From: Thalassiosira profunda
Taxonomy: Eukaryota > Bacillariophyta > Thalassiosirophyceae > Thalassiosirales > Thalassiosiraceae
Direction: 5' to 3'
DNA: 20,218 nt
NCBI GenBank assembly: GCA_036939355.1
Contig: JALLAP010000707.1
Location: 1 to 20,218 of the forward strand
Position numbers and translations under genes: made by a program. Numbering within the stretch: the first letter of the stretch is position 1; every line of letters begins with the position of its first letter. The notes under the pieces were generated by a model. That model was given only the letters and a program-made list of their open reading frames with translations, had not been told where the DNA came from and did not search any database. Shown one piece after another: positions 7,867 through 16,207 of this stretch.

Positions 7867-9402
7867 ATGAGTGGAAGGGCGCGCAACGGGGCTGCAGCCG
7901 ATCCGATGGGCATGGCCGAGTTGCAAACGACCGTCGACACGCTGGTGCACATGGTGGCCGATTTGCGACAAACCGTCGGATCCCAAAGTGAGCAAATTAG
8001 AGAGCAGGGCGAGGAAATAACGCAACTGAAAGAGGAAGTGCGCCAGCTGCAACAGTGGGAATTCGAGATACCCCCCATCTCACGAGCGTACATGGGGAAG
8101 ACGAATGCAGCTCCGGACGAGTTTACGTTTCGCTGCAAGAAAGAGATATTTCATATGACAACCACGGGGAACAATGGGAGTCTTTCGTTATGCATGCCTA
8201 TCGCGAAGCATTCCATCGCCAGCGATGAAATGTTCACAGCCCGCGATGAAGTGCTGCCATATTGGAAAGAGCTTTCTCTTGCTCTCTTATCGCCGAAGTT
8301 CATAGATTCATCCGGCAGTGGTGTTCTCCACTTCAGTAACGTTGCAATTGGTAGCAAGGTTATTTCAGTGATGGAACATGCCTTGGCGGTAAACCGATTC
8401 AGGGAGATAACGCTCCAAAACAACCTTTTCGGGCGAGCCGGGAGGAAGCTCGTGAAGGAGCTCATCGAGCAAAACGATTGTCTGGAGTGCTTTTGTCTTG
8501 ATGAGAACCCGATTGAATCTACCGGTTACGTCACCCAACTCTGCGACATTATCAAACGGCATCCATCCCTGAAACGCGTGTCGATCCGACGCTCTGGGTG
8601 TCCCGACCCATCCATTCTCCTCCCAATCCTTACTGCAAGCAACAAATTGACGAGCATTGATCTGGAGGGCAATCGCATAGACAGCAATGTGTCAGGAGGA
8701 TTCAGATACATCGATCTGTCAGACTTCCTTGCATCGAATCCATCCCTGACAAATCTGAGTCTCGGTGGGAACAGCTGGACTGATGAGGATGCCATCCAGT
8801 TAGCCACTGCATTGCGAACCAACACAACACTGAATTCGGTCGACCTAGGAATGGAGGGCGATTTTTTGGGGAAAGTCGGCAAGCTAGCATTAATCGAAGC
8901 AATGTTCAATTCGGAGAGCTTGAATGCAGTTGGGGCGAGCAATCATACCTGTCGCGTTCGCATAACCAGAAGGTCTGAAGCTGCAGCTTTGGATTTGGAA
9001 GGCCACGGCAACTGCTTGCCCAGCATCAACTACTCTTATGACCCCATCGTGGTCCGGCGAATGAAACTCCTGTCATTTCTATCTGCACCATACGAGAAGG
9101 CAGTCAATATTCGTCACCTGACAGAGGTCCCGCTGCCATTGATGCCTGATGTTTTGGCGTTTGTTCAGCAATATCCCGATATGTGGCACCGCTTTCCGGA
9201 CGGCAACACGTGCCAGTACCACTGGGATTACATGTCTGCCTTGCGTCCAGATACGCCTCAAGGTCAAGCTAAGCTGGACCCCTCAACACCCGCAGAGATC
9301 AAACGCCTGTGCATGGTGTATGAAATTATGCGGGGTTGGAGAACGCAAACAGGCGAGCCTTTGTATTTGCAGGCAGGCAGTCACTGCAACCCAGCGAAAT
9401 AG
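7867..9402 (+). CDS. RNI-type leucine-rich-repeat protein with N-terminal coiled coil (expanded stramenopile family)
   Basis: The ATG at 7867 (MSGRARNGAAADPMGMAELQ) gives 511 residues; an upstream non-ATG extension is open but unlikely. Residues 17-64 form a coiled coil (TLVHMVADLRQTV...EEITQLKEEVRQLQQ), followed by WEFEIPPISRAYMG. Residues about 145-360 carry ribonuclease-inhibitor-like repeats with 'LT.+DLEGNRID', 'SLTNLSLGGNSWTDEDAIQL' and 'NTTLNSVDLG' units. They end in the signature SLNAVGASNHTC near residue 351. After it comes MKLLSFLSAPYEKAVNIRHL and LPLMPDVLAFVQQ. I remember this exact order (Trp-anchored coiled coil, RNI repeats, SLNA..SNHTC, late MP..L.F.Q motif) from a large family in diatom genomes. 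Such proteins are presumably protein-binding scaffolds; the partner is unknown. No signal or membrane segment. It is intronless and ends 32 bp from the end of the convergent gene. Confidence 0.85.
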   Translation: MSGRARNGAAADPMGMAELQTTVDTLVHMVADLRQTVGSQSEQIREQGEEITQLKEEVRQLQQWEFEIPPISRAYMGKTNAAPDEFTFRCKKEIFHMTTTGNNGSLSLCMPIAKHSIASDEMFTARDEVLPYWKELSLALLSPKFIDSSGSGVLHFSNVAIGSKVISVMEHALAVNRFREITLQNNLFGRAGRKLVKELIEQNDCLECFCLDENPIESTGYVTQLCDIIKRHPSLKRVSIRRSGCPDPSILLPILTASNKLTSIDLEGNRIDSNVSGGFRYIDLSDFLASNPSLTNLSLGGNSWTDEDAIQLATALRTNTTLNSVDLGMEGDFLGKVGKLALIEAMFNSESLNAVGASNHTCRVRITRRSEAAALDLEGHGNCLPSINYSYDPIVVRRMKLLSFLSAPYEKAVNIRHLTEVPLPLMPDVLAFVQQYPDMWHRFPDGNTCQYHWDYMSALRPDTPQGQAKLDPSTPAEIKRLCMVYEIMRGWRTQTGEPLYLQAGSHCNPAK

Positions 9403-9434
9403 CGATCATAGCCCACCCCGAACCCGCCTCTGTG

Positions 9435-10361
9435 TCATGTCAATAGATGATAGACGTCTTCTTCGCTTTCGCCTGCATTATTTTCATTGGGAGCGTCCTT
9501 GCGCCGAAAGAGAATGTACTCCCCAATCTTTCGCCGTTCCTCGGCCGGGCACCACCGCACTGGTTCTCCGTACAGTTCGCGAGGATATCCGAGGTCGCGG
9601 TGCTCATCACCGCTTGTCCAAAGCGGATGCACCGTCATCCAGAAGGCCTGGCAGCGGTAGCAGTTGCATTCATCTCTTCCGTACAGATAGCCCTGGAAGG
9701 ATTGCAGTTGTTCGCCGTCAAATCTTCCCTTGGATCGGAGGTTGATCGGACCCACGTGGTTTGAGAGAAAGTTGTTGGATATAAGTTCGGCCTCGCGGTG
9801 GCCCCGCGGGGGATGAAATCCTATCTCTCGCGTTGATTGCTCCGTCCACTCCGCATTCCCATTTGAATCGATGTATCCGTCTGTAATTTCTGTGTACTCC
9901 CATTCTCGCATGCCGCATCCAGAGATGGTGCGGCGACCAGCGGCGTCTGCGGTAGATGATACGCTCAAATGCAGCTCGGCGTGGCCGTATCCCTCGCCAA
10001 TACCTCGCGTCGATCCGCTGTAGCTGCACTCGTACTCTCGATGCACCACCACCTGTTCGGGTGCACCGTCGTTATTTTCATTTGCTTCCTTTTGCACTCG
10101 CTCCATATATTCGACCATCCGCCGTCTAGCCTCCTCCTCCTTCTCCCTCCGATGCCGCGCCAGACCGTTCGGCGAGCAGAACCACCAGCAATTAGCAACG
10201 CACGCGAAGAGGAGGAACGCGACGAGGAAAATGTCTCCGAGCCTGCACGACAAGTCATAGTAGTGCGAACAGTACGTGGAGCGGCGGAGGAGGCGGGCGC
10301 TCGTATCTCCGCGGCCGACGGCCATGGGCGGCGTCGCGGCGGGCGAGGGCGCCGCGCTCAT
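9435..10361 (-). CDS. Single-pass membrane protein of unknown function with Cys-rich C-terminal part
   Basis: The 308-residue protein has a short polar N-terminus, one membrane helix at 43-62 (DIFLVAFLLFACVANCWWFC), and a basic helical stretch (RHRREKEEEARRRMVEYMER, about 70-90). From 105 there is a beta-rich domain: HREYECSYSGSTRGIGEGYG, EITDGYIDSNGNAEWTE, RFDGEQLQSFQGYLYG. The pattern 'TDG....NG.A.W.E ... G.FDG....F.G' resembles small diatom proteins whose strands repeat G.A.W.E and F.G.W, but this is only a faint memory. Three Cys at 232, 234 and 237 (ECNCYRCQAFW) and C-terminal WCPAEERRKIGEYILFRR could form a metal or disulfide site. Topology is not determined. It converges with the LRR gene. 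Confidence 0.65.
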   Translation of the reverse strand: MSAAPSPAATPPMAVGRGDTSARLLRRSTYCSHYYDLSCRLGDIFLVAFLLFACVANCWWFCSPNGLARHRREKEEEARRRMVEYMERVQKEANENNDGAPEQVVVHREYECSYSGSTRGIGEGYGHAELHLSVSSTADAAGRRTISGCGMREWEYTEITDGYIDSNGNAEWTEQSTREIGFHPPRGHREAELISNNFLSNHVGPINLRSKGRFDGEQLQSFQGYLYGRDECNCYRCQAFWMTVHPLWTSGDEHRDLGYPRELYGEPVRWCPAEERRKIGEYILFRRKDAPNENNAGESEEDVYHLLT

Positions 10362-10628
10362 GCCAAAGCCGGCCAGGGGTGTACCTAGTTGTAGGGGGGC
10401 GCTGGGGATGGAAGTTCAGCTGCTGCAATGCAAAAAGGTAGATACGTACTTACGCAAAGGGAGAAGGTAGGTAACAACTCCTCCTCCTGCTAACTTGGTG
10501 TAATTTCCTTGTAACTTGCAGGAAGACCTAAGTACTGCCGGAGGTGATGCTATTAGATAGGTACAATAGCGAGGGGCGAGAGAGTGCTTGCCTTCAACAC
10601 AGATTAATTTACATGGTGTTCACTCGTT
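10362..10628. promoter_or_regulatory. Promoter side of the single-pass membrane gene and 3' side of the TPR gene
   Basis: 267 bp without a convincing gene. On the plus strand 10467-10521 looks like a minimal intron (GTAGGT, a TGCTAAC branch-like box, TTGCAG). On the minus strand GTAAGT at 10453 and TTGCAG ending at 10423 also look like splice sites but enclose only 31 nt. Either may reflect a spliced 5' leader or an unannotated transcript. Confidence 0.35.
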
Positions 10629-13496
10629 TCACTCGTCCGTAACAGCAAACGGATCAAACGCCTCCTGCTCCGGAATCGCCGGCGATTGCCGCATCACCTC
10701 CACTTCGTCGTCGTTGTCGTTCGTCACGATCGAGGTCAATCCGGTGCTCGTGATCCCGGTTCTGTCGCCCAGACTTCCCTCCTCCTCTCCCGAGCCTTGG
10801 TGCTCGGCCCACTCTCGTTCCCTTTCCTCTTCTTCTCGCCGTTGCTCCTCCAGCCGCGCTTTGGCCTTTTGCAGGTAGCTGGAACTCGCCTTGTTTGTGG
10901 GATCGAGCTCCAACGACCGTTGGTATGCCTCGATTGCGCCCTGGTAATCTCCCCGGAAGAAGAGGCTGAGGCCCAAGCGGGCCCACGCCTTCTCGTACTC
11001 CGGGCTGAGCTCGATGCTGGTCCGACAGTCGGACGTGGCCGCGTCGTATTCGGCCAGATAGCAGTACGCCGCGGCACGGTTGGAGTAAAAGACGTGGGAG
11101 TTGGGACCGGAAGGAAGAACGTCGATTGCTCGGTGGTACTGTTCCAGCGCCTTTTCGTATTCCTTGCTGCTCATGTGAGCATTTCCGCGGTCTTTGTACT
11201 TGTTGGCCAGCTTCACCTTCACCTCGAGCTCCTCCTCGTCCACCTGCTGATCTGCAGCGTTTCCTTCCTCCCCTACGTCGACGGCCTCCATTTCCACACG
11301 AGCCTCTTCCACCGCAGCATTGCCGTCATCGAACGGGGTTGGCCAGCTGCTGTCGTCCTCCTTAACATTCTCGTTTGCCTCCGCAGCCACATCCCCGCTC
11401 TTGAGCTTCTCCACCGCCTTCTCCAGGTGCGTCCGACTCCACTCGTTGTCCGGATCGATCTCCAGCGCCGCCTCGTACGCCTTGACCGCCTCGGCGTATC
11501 GCCCATTGGCAAAGTACGCCAATCCCAACCGCGAGTGGGCCTTGGCGTAGTCCGGCTTGAGCGCCAACGACCGCTCGCTGTCACTGATGCTCGCGGCGTA
11601 ATCGCTCAGGGAGAGGTGGGCGGCACTTCTGTTTGAATAGTACACATGACTGTTCGGTCCGGCCGGAGAGAGCTTGAGCGCCGCGGTGTAGGTCTCCAGT
11701 GCCTCCTTGAAGTACTTCTTCTGCATGAGCGAGTTGCCCGAGGTGTTGAGCCGCTCGGCCTCCTGGTAGTGCGGGAGGTTGGCGGCCGGCGAGGGCGGCG
11801 GGGCCGTCGGCGTTTGCCTTGGTGGCGACCGCTGAGCAACCACCGAGGCGACCCGCGGCGCCCTCCTCTCCTCCTCGCCGCCATCCAGTCTCCTCTCCGA
11901 CCGCACCCGTTCGATCCTCCGCTCCCTCCGCAGCCTCTGCCGTTCGGCCACGTCGCTGTTCGCCACCACCGCCTGCACCACCTGCGAATCCCCGCCCGCG
12001 CTTCCCACGCTGGCGTTCCCGGACATGATGCGGTACGCGCTCCCCATCCGGTTCGGCGACGCGGAGCTGAAGCCGTACTGCCCCCCGTGGCCCTGCAATC
12101 CCTGCGCCTCCCTCGTCGCCAACTTCGTTCGGAATTTAGAGACGACCTTGCGGTACTTGTCCTCGTACACCAAACGCGCTCGCACCTCCTCCTCTTCGGG
12201 CGACATAACAGGCTCCGGAACCTCGACCTTGGGCGACTTCTTCCGCTCCTTCTTCTCGTTGCGCTTCTCCTGAAAGAAGCCCCCGGCGCTCGCGGCGTCG
12301 ACGAACTGGCGGAACATGGGGTTGCGAACCATGTCCTTGTCGGCCTCCAACCTACTTCTGGCGCGCAGGCCCGTCAGGCCCGCCGAGACGATTTCGCCGA
12401 ACGACAAGGGTCCGCCGCTGGCGAGGTTGGCGTTGCTCGCCGGGGCGCCGCGGGGGGTGGCCGGCAATCCTCGCGGGGTGGCGAGGCCCTCGACCACGTG
12501 GGACGACGGCTCGGACGCCAGGCCGTTCAACAGGTAGAACCGGTGGGCGTTGGAGGGGTGGGCGTCGTTGTGCTCGTAGAACGGCTCGTCGTCGTCCTCG
12601 TCCTCCTCTTCCTCGTTGCTTTTCACTTTGTGGGGCCGGGGCAGAGGATCCTCGTCGGGATGGCGCAGCAACACCTCGTCGGTAATGTCGTCCATCGTGG
12701 GCAGGCTGACCGTCGCGCTCAAGGCGAAGATGTTCTTCGCTTCCTCTTTCGGGTGCTTCGATATCATGACCTCGTCGTCGAGCTGGCGGTACCACGCGTC
12801 GTTGCCCACCGCGTCGTCGTCGAGACCGCCCAATCCTCCACCGCCGTACATCTTCGACTCCACCTTGCGGCCCCGTCCAATCGACTCCATCACCGTCGAC
12901 ACCTTGGCATCGGAGTGGACCAGCCGCTCGGGCCGGAGGAAGGCCCGGCCCAAACTCCACGCCGCCAGCGCCACGTAATCGGCGTCCAATCCCTCGGCAT
13001 GCAGCAAGTCCTCTTTGTGCTGGTACGTCCGTCGCAGGTCGCGGAGGTAGTCCAAACACAGCAACGCCATCTGGGCCTCGCTCGGCAACGTCGGCGCGCG
13101 GGCGCCCCCGGCGGCCCGATCGCCGCCCCCCTCTTCGTCGCGGCCGTCGCTCCAGTCGCCGTCGTCGAAGAGGAAGGAGGGGGAGTGCGAGCCCCCCTCG
13201 GCGGGGGGAGGATCGTCGGACTTCTCCTCGAACCGGACCTGGGAGGGGCTCAAGGGGTTGGCGGGCGGCGGCGTGGGATGTCCATATCCTCCATATCCTC
13301 CGCCGTAGCCGCCCGGTCCTGAAAAGTGGCCGCCGCCCGGGGTGCCGCCCATGCCGCCGCGGGGCGTGCCGCCGCCCAGGGCCGAGCCGCCCGGGGACGC
13401 CATGTACCGTCCCTGCCGCAGCGCGCCCGTCGGCGTCTGCCGTTGGGTGTTGATGGGCGGGGGCGTCGGGCGCGGGCGGCCGGTGTCGCGGTACAT
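10629..13496 (-). CDS. Large protein with two co-chaperone-type TPR domains
   Basis: The first ATG in the frame is at 13496 (MYRDTGRPRPTPPPINTQ), giving 955 residues; the codons upstream use no ATG. The N-terminus is Gly/Pro/Ser rich, with GGYGGGYGGYG near 62-72. A middle region of unknown fold (about 100-560) is acidic, then highly charged. The first TPR block starts near residue 575 (HYQEAERLNTSGNSLMQKKY, YYSNRSAAHLSL, KAHSRLGLAYFANGRYAEA). A second starts near 762 (KYKDRGNAHMSSKEYEKALE, FYSNRAAAYCYL, KAWARLGLSLFF). Both have the layout of SGT/HOP-type TPRs that clamp the EEVD tails of HSP70/HSP90. Block 2 keeps all clamp positions visible (K-x3-N, N-R, K-x3-R); block 1 has Asn in place of the first Lys. 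A coiled Glu/Arg tail follows (RLEEQRREEEEREREW). Likely cytosolic chaperone adaptor. It is divergent from a J-domain gene. Confidence 0.8.
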   Translation of the reverse strand: MYRDTGRPRPTPPPINTQRQTPTGALRQGRYMASPGGSALGGGTPRGGMGGTPGGGHFSGPGGYGGGYGGYGHPTPPPANPLSPSQVRFEEKSDDPPPAEGGSHSPSFLFDDGDWSDGRDEEGGGDRAAGGARAPTLPSEAQMALLCLDYLRDLRRTYQHKEDLLHAEGLDADYVALAAWSLGRAFLRPERLVHSDAKVSTVMESIGRGRKVESKMYGGGGLGGLDDDAVGNDAWYRQLDDEVMISKHPKEEAKNIFALSATVSLPTMDDITDEVLLRHPDEDPLPRPHKVKSNEEEEDEDDDEPFYEHNDAHPSNAHRFYLLNGLASEPSSHVVEGLATPRGLPATPRGAPASNANLASGGPLSFGEIVSAGLTGLRARSRLEADKDMVRNPMFRQFVDAASAGGFFQEKRNEKKERKKSPKVEVPEPVMSPEEEEVRARLVYEDKYRKVVSKFRTKLATREAQGLQGHGGQYGFSSASPNRMGSAYRIMSGNASVGSAGGDSQVVQAVVANSDVAERQRLRRERRIERVRSERRLDGGEEERRAPRVASVVAQRSPPRQTPTAPPPSPAANLPHYQEAERLNTSGNSLMQKKYFKEALETYTAALKLSPAGPNSHVYYSNRSAAHLSLSDYAASISDSERSLALKPDYAKAHSRLGLAYFANGRYAEAVKAYEAALEIDPDNEWSRTHLEKAVEKLKSGDVAAEANENVKEDDSSWPTPFDDGNAAVEEARVEMEAVDVGEEGNAADQQVDEEELEVKVKLANKYKDRGNAHMSSKEYEKALEQYHRAIDVLPSGPNSHVFYSNRAAAYCYLAEYDAATSDCRTSIELSPEYEKAWARLGLSLFFRGDYQGAIEAYQRSLELDPTNKASSSYLQKAKARLEEQRREEEEREREWAEHQGSGEEEGSLGDRTGITSTGLTSIVTNDNDDEVEVMRQSPAIPEQEAFDPFAVTDE

Positions 13497-13894
13497 GATG
13501 GTATTGGGGTTGCAATTTGCAATTCGATGGCAAGCCACGACAAGGGTCAGTAGATAGGTGATGGCACGAGAATGGCTCTGTTGCCTCTTGAGAGGTTGGA
13601 TGGGAGAGCTTTGTGCAAGTGATGCTCCTCCTCTCTTGCTTGCAACGCTCCCTTGGCTCTCCGGCCGGGTTGCAAGCTGAACACTTCAAGAGGAGAAAGA
13701 TTTCGTGTTACATGCGTGGGAATTAGTATAATTGTCGGTTCGGCGAATTTCCCGCCATTTTGCAATTGATTCCTATGTATAATAATCGCCACTGCGAAGG
13801 TGCAGCATGGACCTCTACTCTACACCGCTGGGGGCCTCCATCCGCTCATATGGTAGGCTGCACTATCCGCAGGGGTCATGGGGAGGAGTGAATT
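13497..13894. promoter_or_regulatory. 398-bp divergent promoter region between the TPR and J-domain genes
   Basis: No coding sequence is credible on either strand. A perfect E2F-type site TTTCCCGCC is at 13748-13756. TTGCAA boxes occur at about 13511-13516, 13640, 13670 and 13760, two of them forming the overlapping AATTGCAAATTGCAA (minus) just upstream of the TPR start. No clear TATA box, although TATAATT and TATAATAA runs are near 13728 and 13778. Confidence 0.4.
13748..13756 (+). promoter_or_regulatory. E2F/DP-type binding motif TTTCCCGCC
   Basis: It matches the E2F consensus TTTSSCGC exactly on the plus strand, about 140 bp upstream of the J-domain start. It is flanked by GGCGAA, so that GGCG and CGCC form a short inverted repeat. 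A single 8-9 bp match can be chance. Confidence 0.35.
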
Positions 13895-14908
13895 ATGATG
13901 ACACGCGCCGAAGATCTGAGCGTGCTGGGCCTGTCCCCGGCCGACTACGCCGCCGCGGATGGCCGACAGAGGATCCGCCGGGCCTTCCTCCGCCTGTCAA
14001 GGACGCGCCACCCGGACAAGGGCGGGACGACGGAGGCCTTCCAGTCCCTGTCTGCGTCGTACCAGCGCTTGAAGGCCCGTCGCGAGGAAGAGGGATTTGT
14101 GGTGGAGGAGGACGACGAGCGCGCGGATGACGCGGGTGCAGCTCGAGACGAGGACGAGCGAGATGAAGAGCAGAACTTTTGGCAGGACGAATACAGCAGC
14201 TTCTTCGGCCGTTTCGACGAGGATGCGTTCCCAACTTACGACGAATACGAGCACTATTTCTCTTCCTGGGAAGAATCATTGTATCAGAGGAGAAAAGCCT
14301 GGTCCGAGTATCACAAACAGCAGGTGCGGCTGGGAAGAGACTTTCGAGACAAAAAGGCTGCCCCTGGATCGGATCGTTGCATGTTTTGCGGAGTGAATGC
14401 CCCTATCAATGAGGCAAAGGCGATTGAGCACGGCGTCGATTGGGAAGAATACATTGAAAGCAAGGAAGTCGAGGGGTATCCCGGATACAATACTTGCTGG
14501 ATATGCAAGACAAAGCACGTCAGCGTTCTCACGAAGAGTCAGGCGTGCAAGAAATTTGGGAAGAAGCTGGACTTCAAGATACCCTCGAAAAGGACCGGCC
14601 GCGAATACCACCCCGTCTTTTGGTTTCTCAAGTGCGACGGCCGATCGTTTCACCACCAGCCTGTGACTAAAATGGCGGAGCTGACGCAGAACAGCGAATA
14701 CTATTGGTATCCCGATCTGGAGCGCGAGGCACTTGCCCGCGGGTGGAAGCCTCGGGGAAAGCAGAAAGAGAGCGTCCCGTGGAGACGGAAAGACATCAGG
14801 GCAACCTCCATCGTTGTGACCCCGTCCACGCTGAACAATAAGCAAAAGAGACGCGATGACGATGAAGATGATGAGAGGAAACCGGCAGCACGCAGGCTGA
14901 AAATGTGA
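13895..14908 (+). CDS. J-domain (DnaJ/HSP40) protein with C-terminal Cys-rich domain
   Basis: 337 residues from the ATG at 13895 (a second ATG follows directly). Residues 8-62 are a J-domain: LSVLGLSPADYAAADGRQRI, RRAFLRLSRTRHPDKGG with the catalytic HPD at 39-41, then a helix to KARREEE. J-domains stimulate the ATPase of HSP70. An acidic linker (70-95) and an aromatic helical stretch (QDEYSSFFGRFDEDAFPTYD, YHKQQVRLGRDF) follow. A C-terminal part has two CxxC pairs, C162/C165 (CMFCGVNAP) and C201/C204 (CWICKTKH), likely to bind zinc together. Then come HPVFWFLKCDGRSFHHQPVT and YYWYPDLEREALARGWKPRG. The tail is basic (KQKRRDDDEDDERKPAARRL), possibly nuclear. This is not a classical type I DnaJ: there is no Gly/Phe-rich region and no four CxxCxGxG repeats, so the C-terminal part likely sets a specific client or location. 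No introns. Confidence 0.88.
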   Translation: MMTRAEDLSVLGLSPADYAAADGRQRIRRAFLRLSRTRHPDKGGTTEAFQSLSASYQRLKARREEEGFVVEEDDERADDAGAARDEDERDEEQNFWQDEYSSFFGRFDEDAFPTYDEYEHYFSSWEESLYQRRKAWSEYHKQQVRLGRDFRDKKAAPGSDRCMFCGVNAPINEAKAIEHGVDWEEYIESKEVEGYPGYNTCWICKTKHVSVLTKSQACKKFGKKLDFKIPSKRTGREYHPVFWFLKCDGRSFHHQPVTKMAELTQNSEYYWYPDLEREALARGWKPRGKQKESVPWRRKDIRATSIVVTPSTLNNKQKRRDDDEDDERKPAARRLKM

Positions 14909-15302
14909 AGTGGGTTTGTCAGCTAGCGTCTACCAAATAATGTACGTCGTACTCGCATGCTTACCTCCTCTCACATCAAACATCATCACAGCCCATCACT
15001 CAACCACCCATCATTCACTCAATCACCCGACATCTCCGGAACAACCCCACTCGTCGCTCGCTCAGCCCGTTCGCCTCTTCTCTCCTTGTTCGCTTTGTGT
15101 TGCGGCCGCGGATTGAGGTCCAGGCGATCGGCGGTGTGCGGGCACTCGTTGGGACGTCGTTGGAAGAGGGTTCATGAGATTATACCTCACGCGCACGTGC
15201 TTGCCAAGTTTCATCGCATGCAGTGAGCAGGGAAGATTCGGAGGAGGGTCGATTGCAAATCATTGGCCAACCGTAGGCGGCGCCCTGACATCAAACATCG
15301 TC
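14909..15302. promoter_or_regulatory. 394-bp intergenic region and likely 5' leader of the multi-pass membrane gene
   Basis: It is rich in CAT/CAC on the plus strand at 14970-15050. A 12-base word ACATCAAACATC occurs at 14973-14984 and again at 15288-15299, the latter just before the preferred start. TTGCAA lies at about 15253. The frame upstream of 15303 is open back to an ATG at 15174, but with a poorer start context and less protein-like sequence. Confidence 0.4.
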
Positions 15303-16207
15303 ATGCCGCCCGACGTCCTCCCGGGCGGCAGCCCGCACCTCCGCGCCGGCGCCCCCCAATCTATCACCCGCCTCCCCTACGCCCGCCCCTCCGACGGCAT
15401 CCAGCTCGCCGGCACGCTCTACGACTCCACTGACCTCGCCTTCAGCGCTTGGGAATGGCTTAATGGTCTCGGCGCCCCGGCGGCGTTGGTGGCGGGGGCA
15501 GTATTGGTGACGCTGCACGACACGCGGGCGGAGATGTCGCCGCGGAAGGGCGACAAGAAGGGGGTTCGGTGGGCGAAGCAGCTGGTCCGGTTCCTCTACG
15601 TGAGTTGGCTAGATCTTCGGCAACATCAAGTGAAATGAAAATGTGTTCTTACCCTTGTTGATGCGCGTGGCATGATCCTGTGGTGTTTCAGATGTCGAGT
15701 TTCGCGCTTACGGTGATATCCATCTTCGTCGGCAACGTGACGGGCACGGTCCTCCTTTCCTTCGGCGAGCGGGCGGCGCACGAGGCAATCGGCTACACCG
15801 CCCCGCTCGAGCTCCTCCACCATCACTTCGAATTCGAGTACCTCACAATACAAATTGGCTTCTTGCAGGGATTGTTCAATTGGCTCTTTGGGACGGCGCT
15901 CGAGCTCCTCATTCCGACGGAGGGGGAAACGGAGTCGGGACGCCGGATGAGCCTGTGCCTGGCGAGCTGCCTCGTCACGCTCACGATTTGGGTGCAGGCC
16001 TTTTACAACCACCACCTCAGTTTCTACTCGGACTACGCGCACATGATTAGGCGGTATCTGGCCCTGTTTGTGCAGCGGTACGTGCGGTGCTGGCCCGACC
16101 ACCGAGGGCACAACCGTCCGCTTGCGCTCTTGTATATTCCGTCAACGATTGTATCGATTGTGTTGGCGTGGAGAGCGTTCAATAGTCCAGCCGACGAGGA
16201 CTGCTAG
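15303..16207 (+). CDS. Two-exon multi-pass membrane protein of an uncharacterised ochrophyte family
   Basis: Exons 15303-15599 and 15692-16207 give 270 residues. The intron 15600-15691 (92 nt, GTGAGT to TTTCAG) is phase 0. The start at 15303 (MPPDVLPGG) has G at -3; an in-frame ATG at 15174 would add 43 residues. The sequence YDSTDLAFSAWEWLNGLGAP AALVAGAVLVTL begins the first membrane segment. Others are SSFALTVISIFVGNVTGTVL, TIQIGFLQGLFNWLFGTALE, MSLCLASCLVTLTIWVQAFY and ALLYIPSTIVSIVLAWRAF, so about five helices. I remember diatom proteins with the same 'LSAWEWLNGLG.P.ALVAGAVL.T ... LSSF...VISIFV..VTGT.LLS ... FEYLT..I.FLQGL' order; none has a known role to my knowledge. His/Tyr-rich loop residues (LLHHHFEFEYL, FYNHHLSFYSDY) could matter for function but this is speculation. 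Confidence 0.8.
15600..15691 (+). other. Intron of the multi-pass membrane protein gene
   Basis: GTGAGT donor at 15600 and GTGTTTCAG acceptor ending at 15691; 92 nt, phase 0. It is required because the upstream frame stops at 15638 while the membrane protein continues in another frame. Confidence 0.85.

Noticed and set aside
11646..13322. Plus-strand frame of 558 codons opposite the TPR gene
   Set aside because: Arg/Val/Leu-rich shadow of the highly biased TPR gene; no domain or start signal.
12352..13689. Second minus-strand frame of 445 codons overlapping the TPR gene
   Set aside because: Extremely Arg/Pro-rich frame-shifted reading of the same exon; the TPR frame continues through this region.
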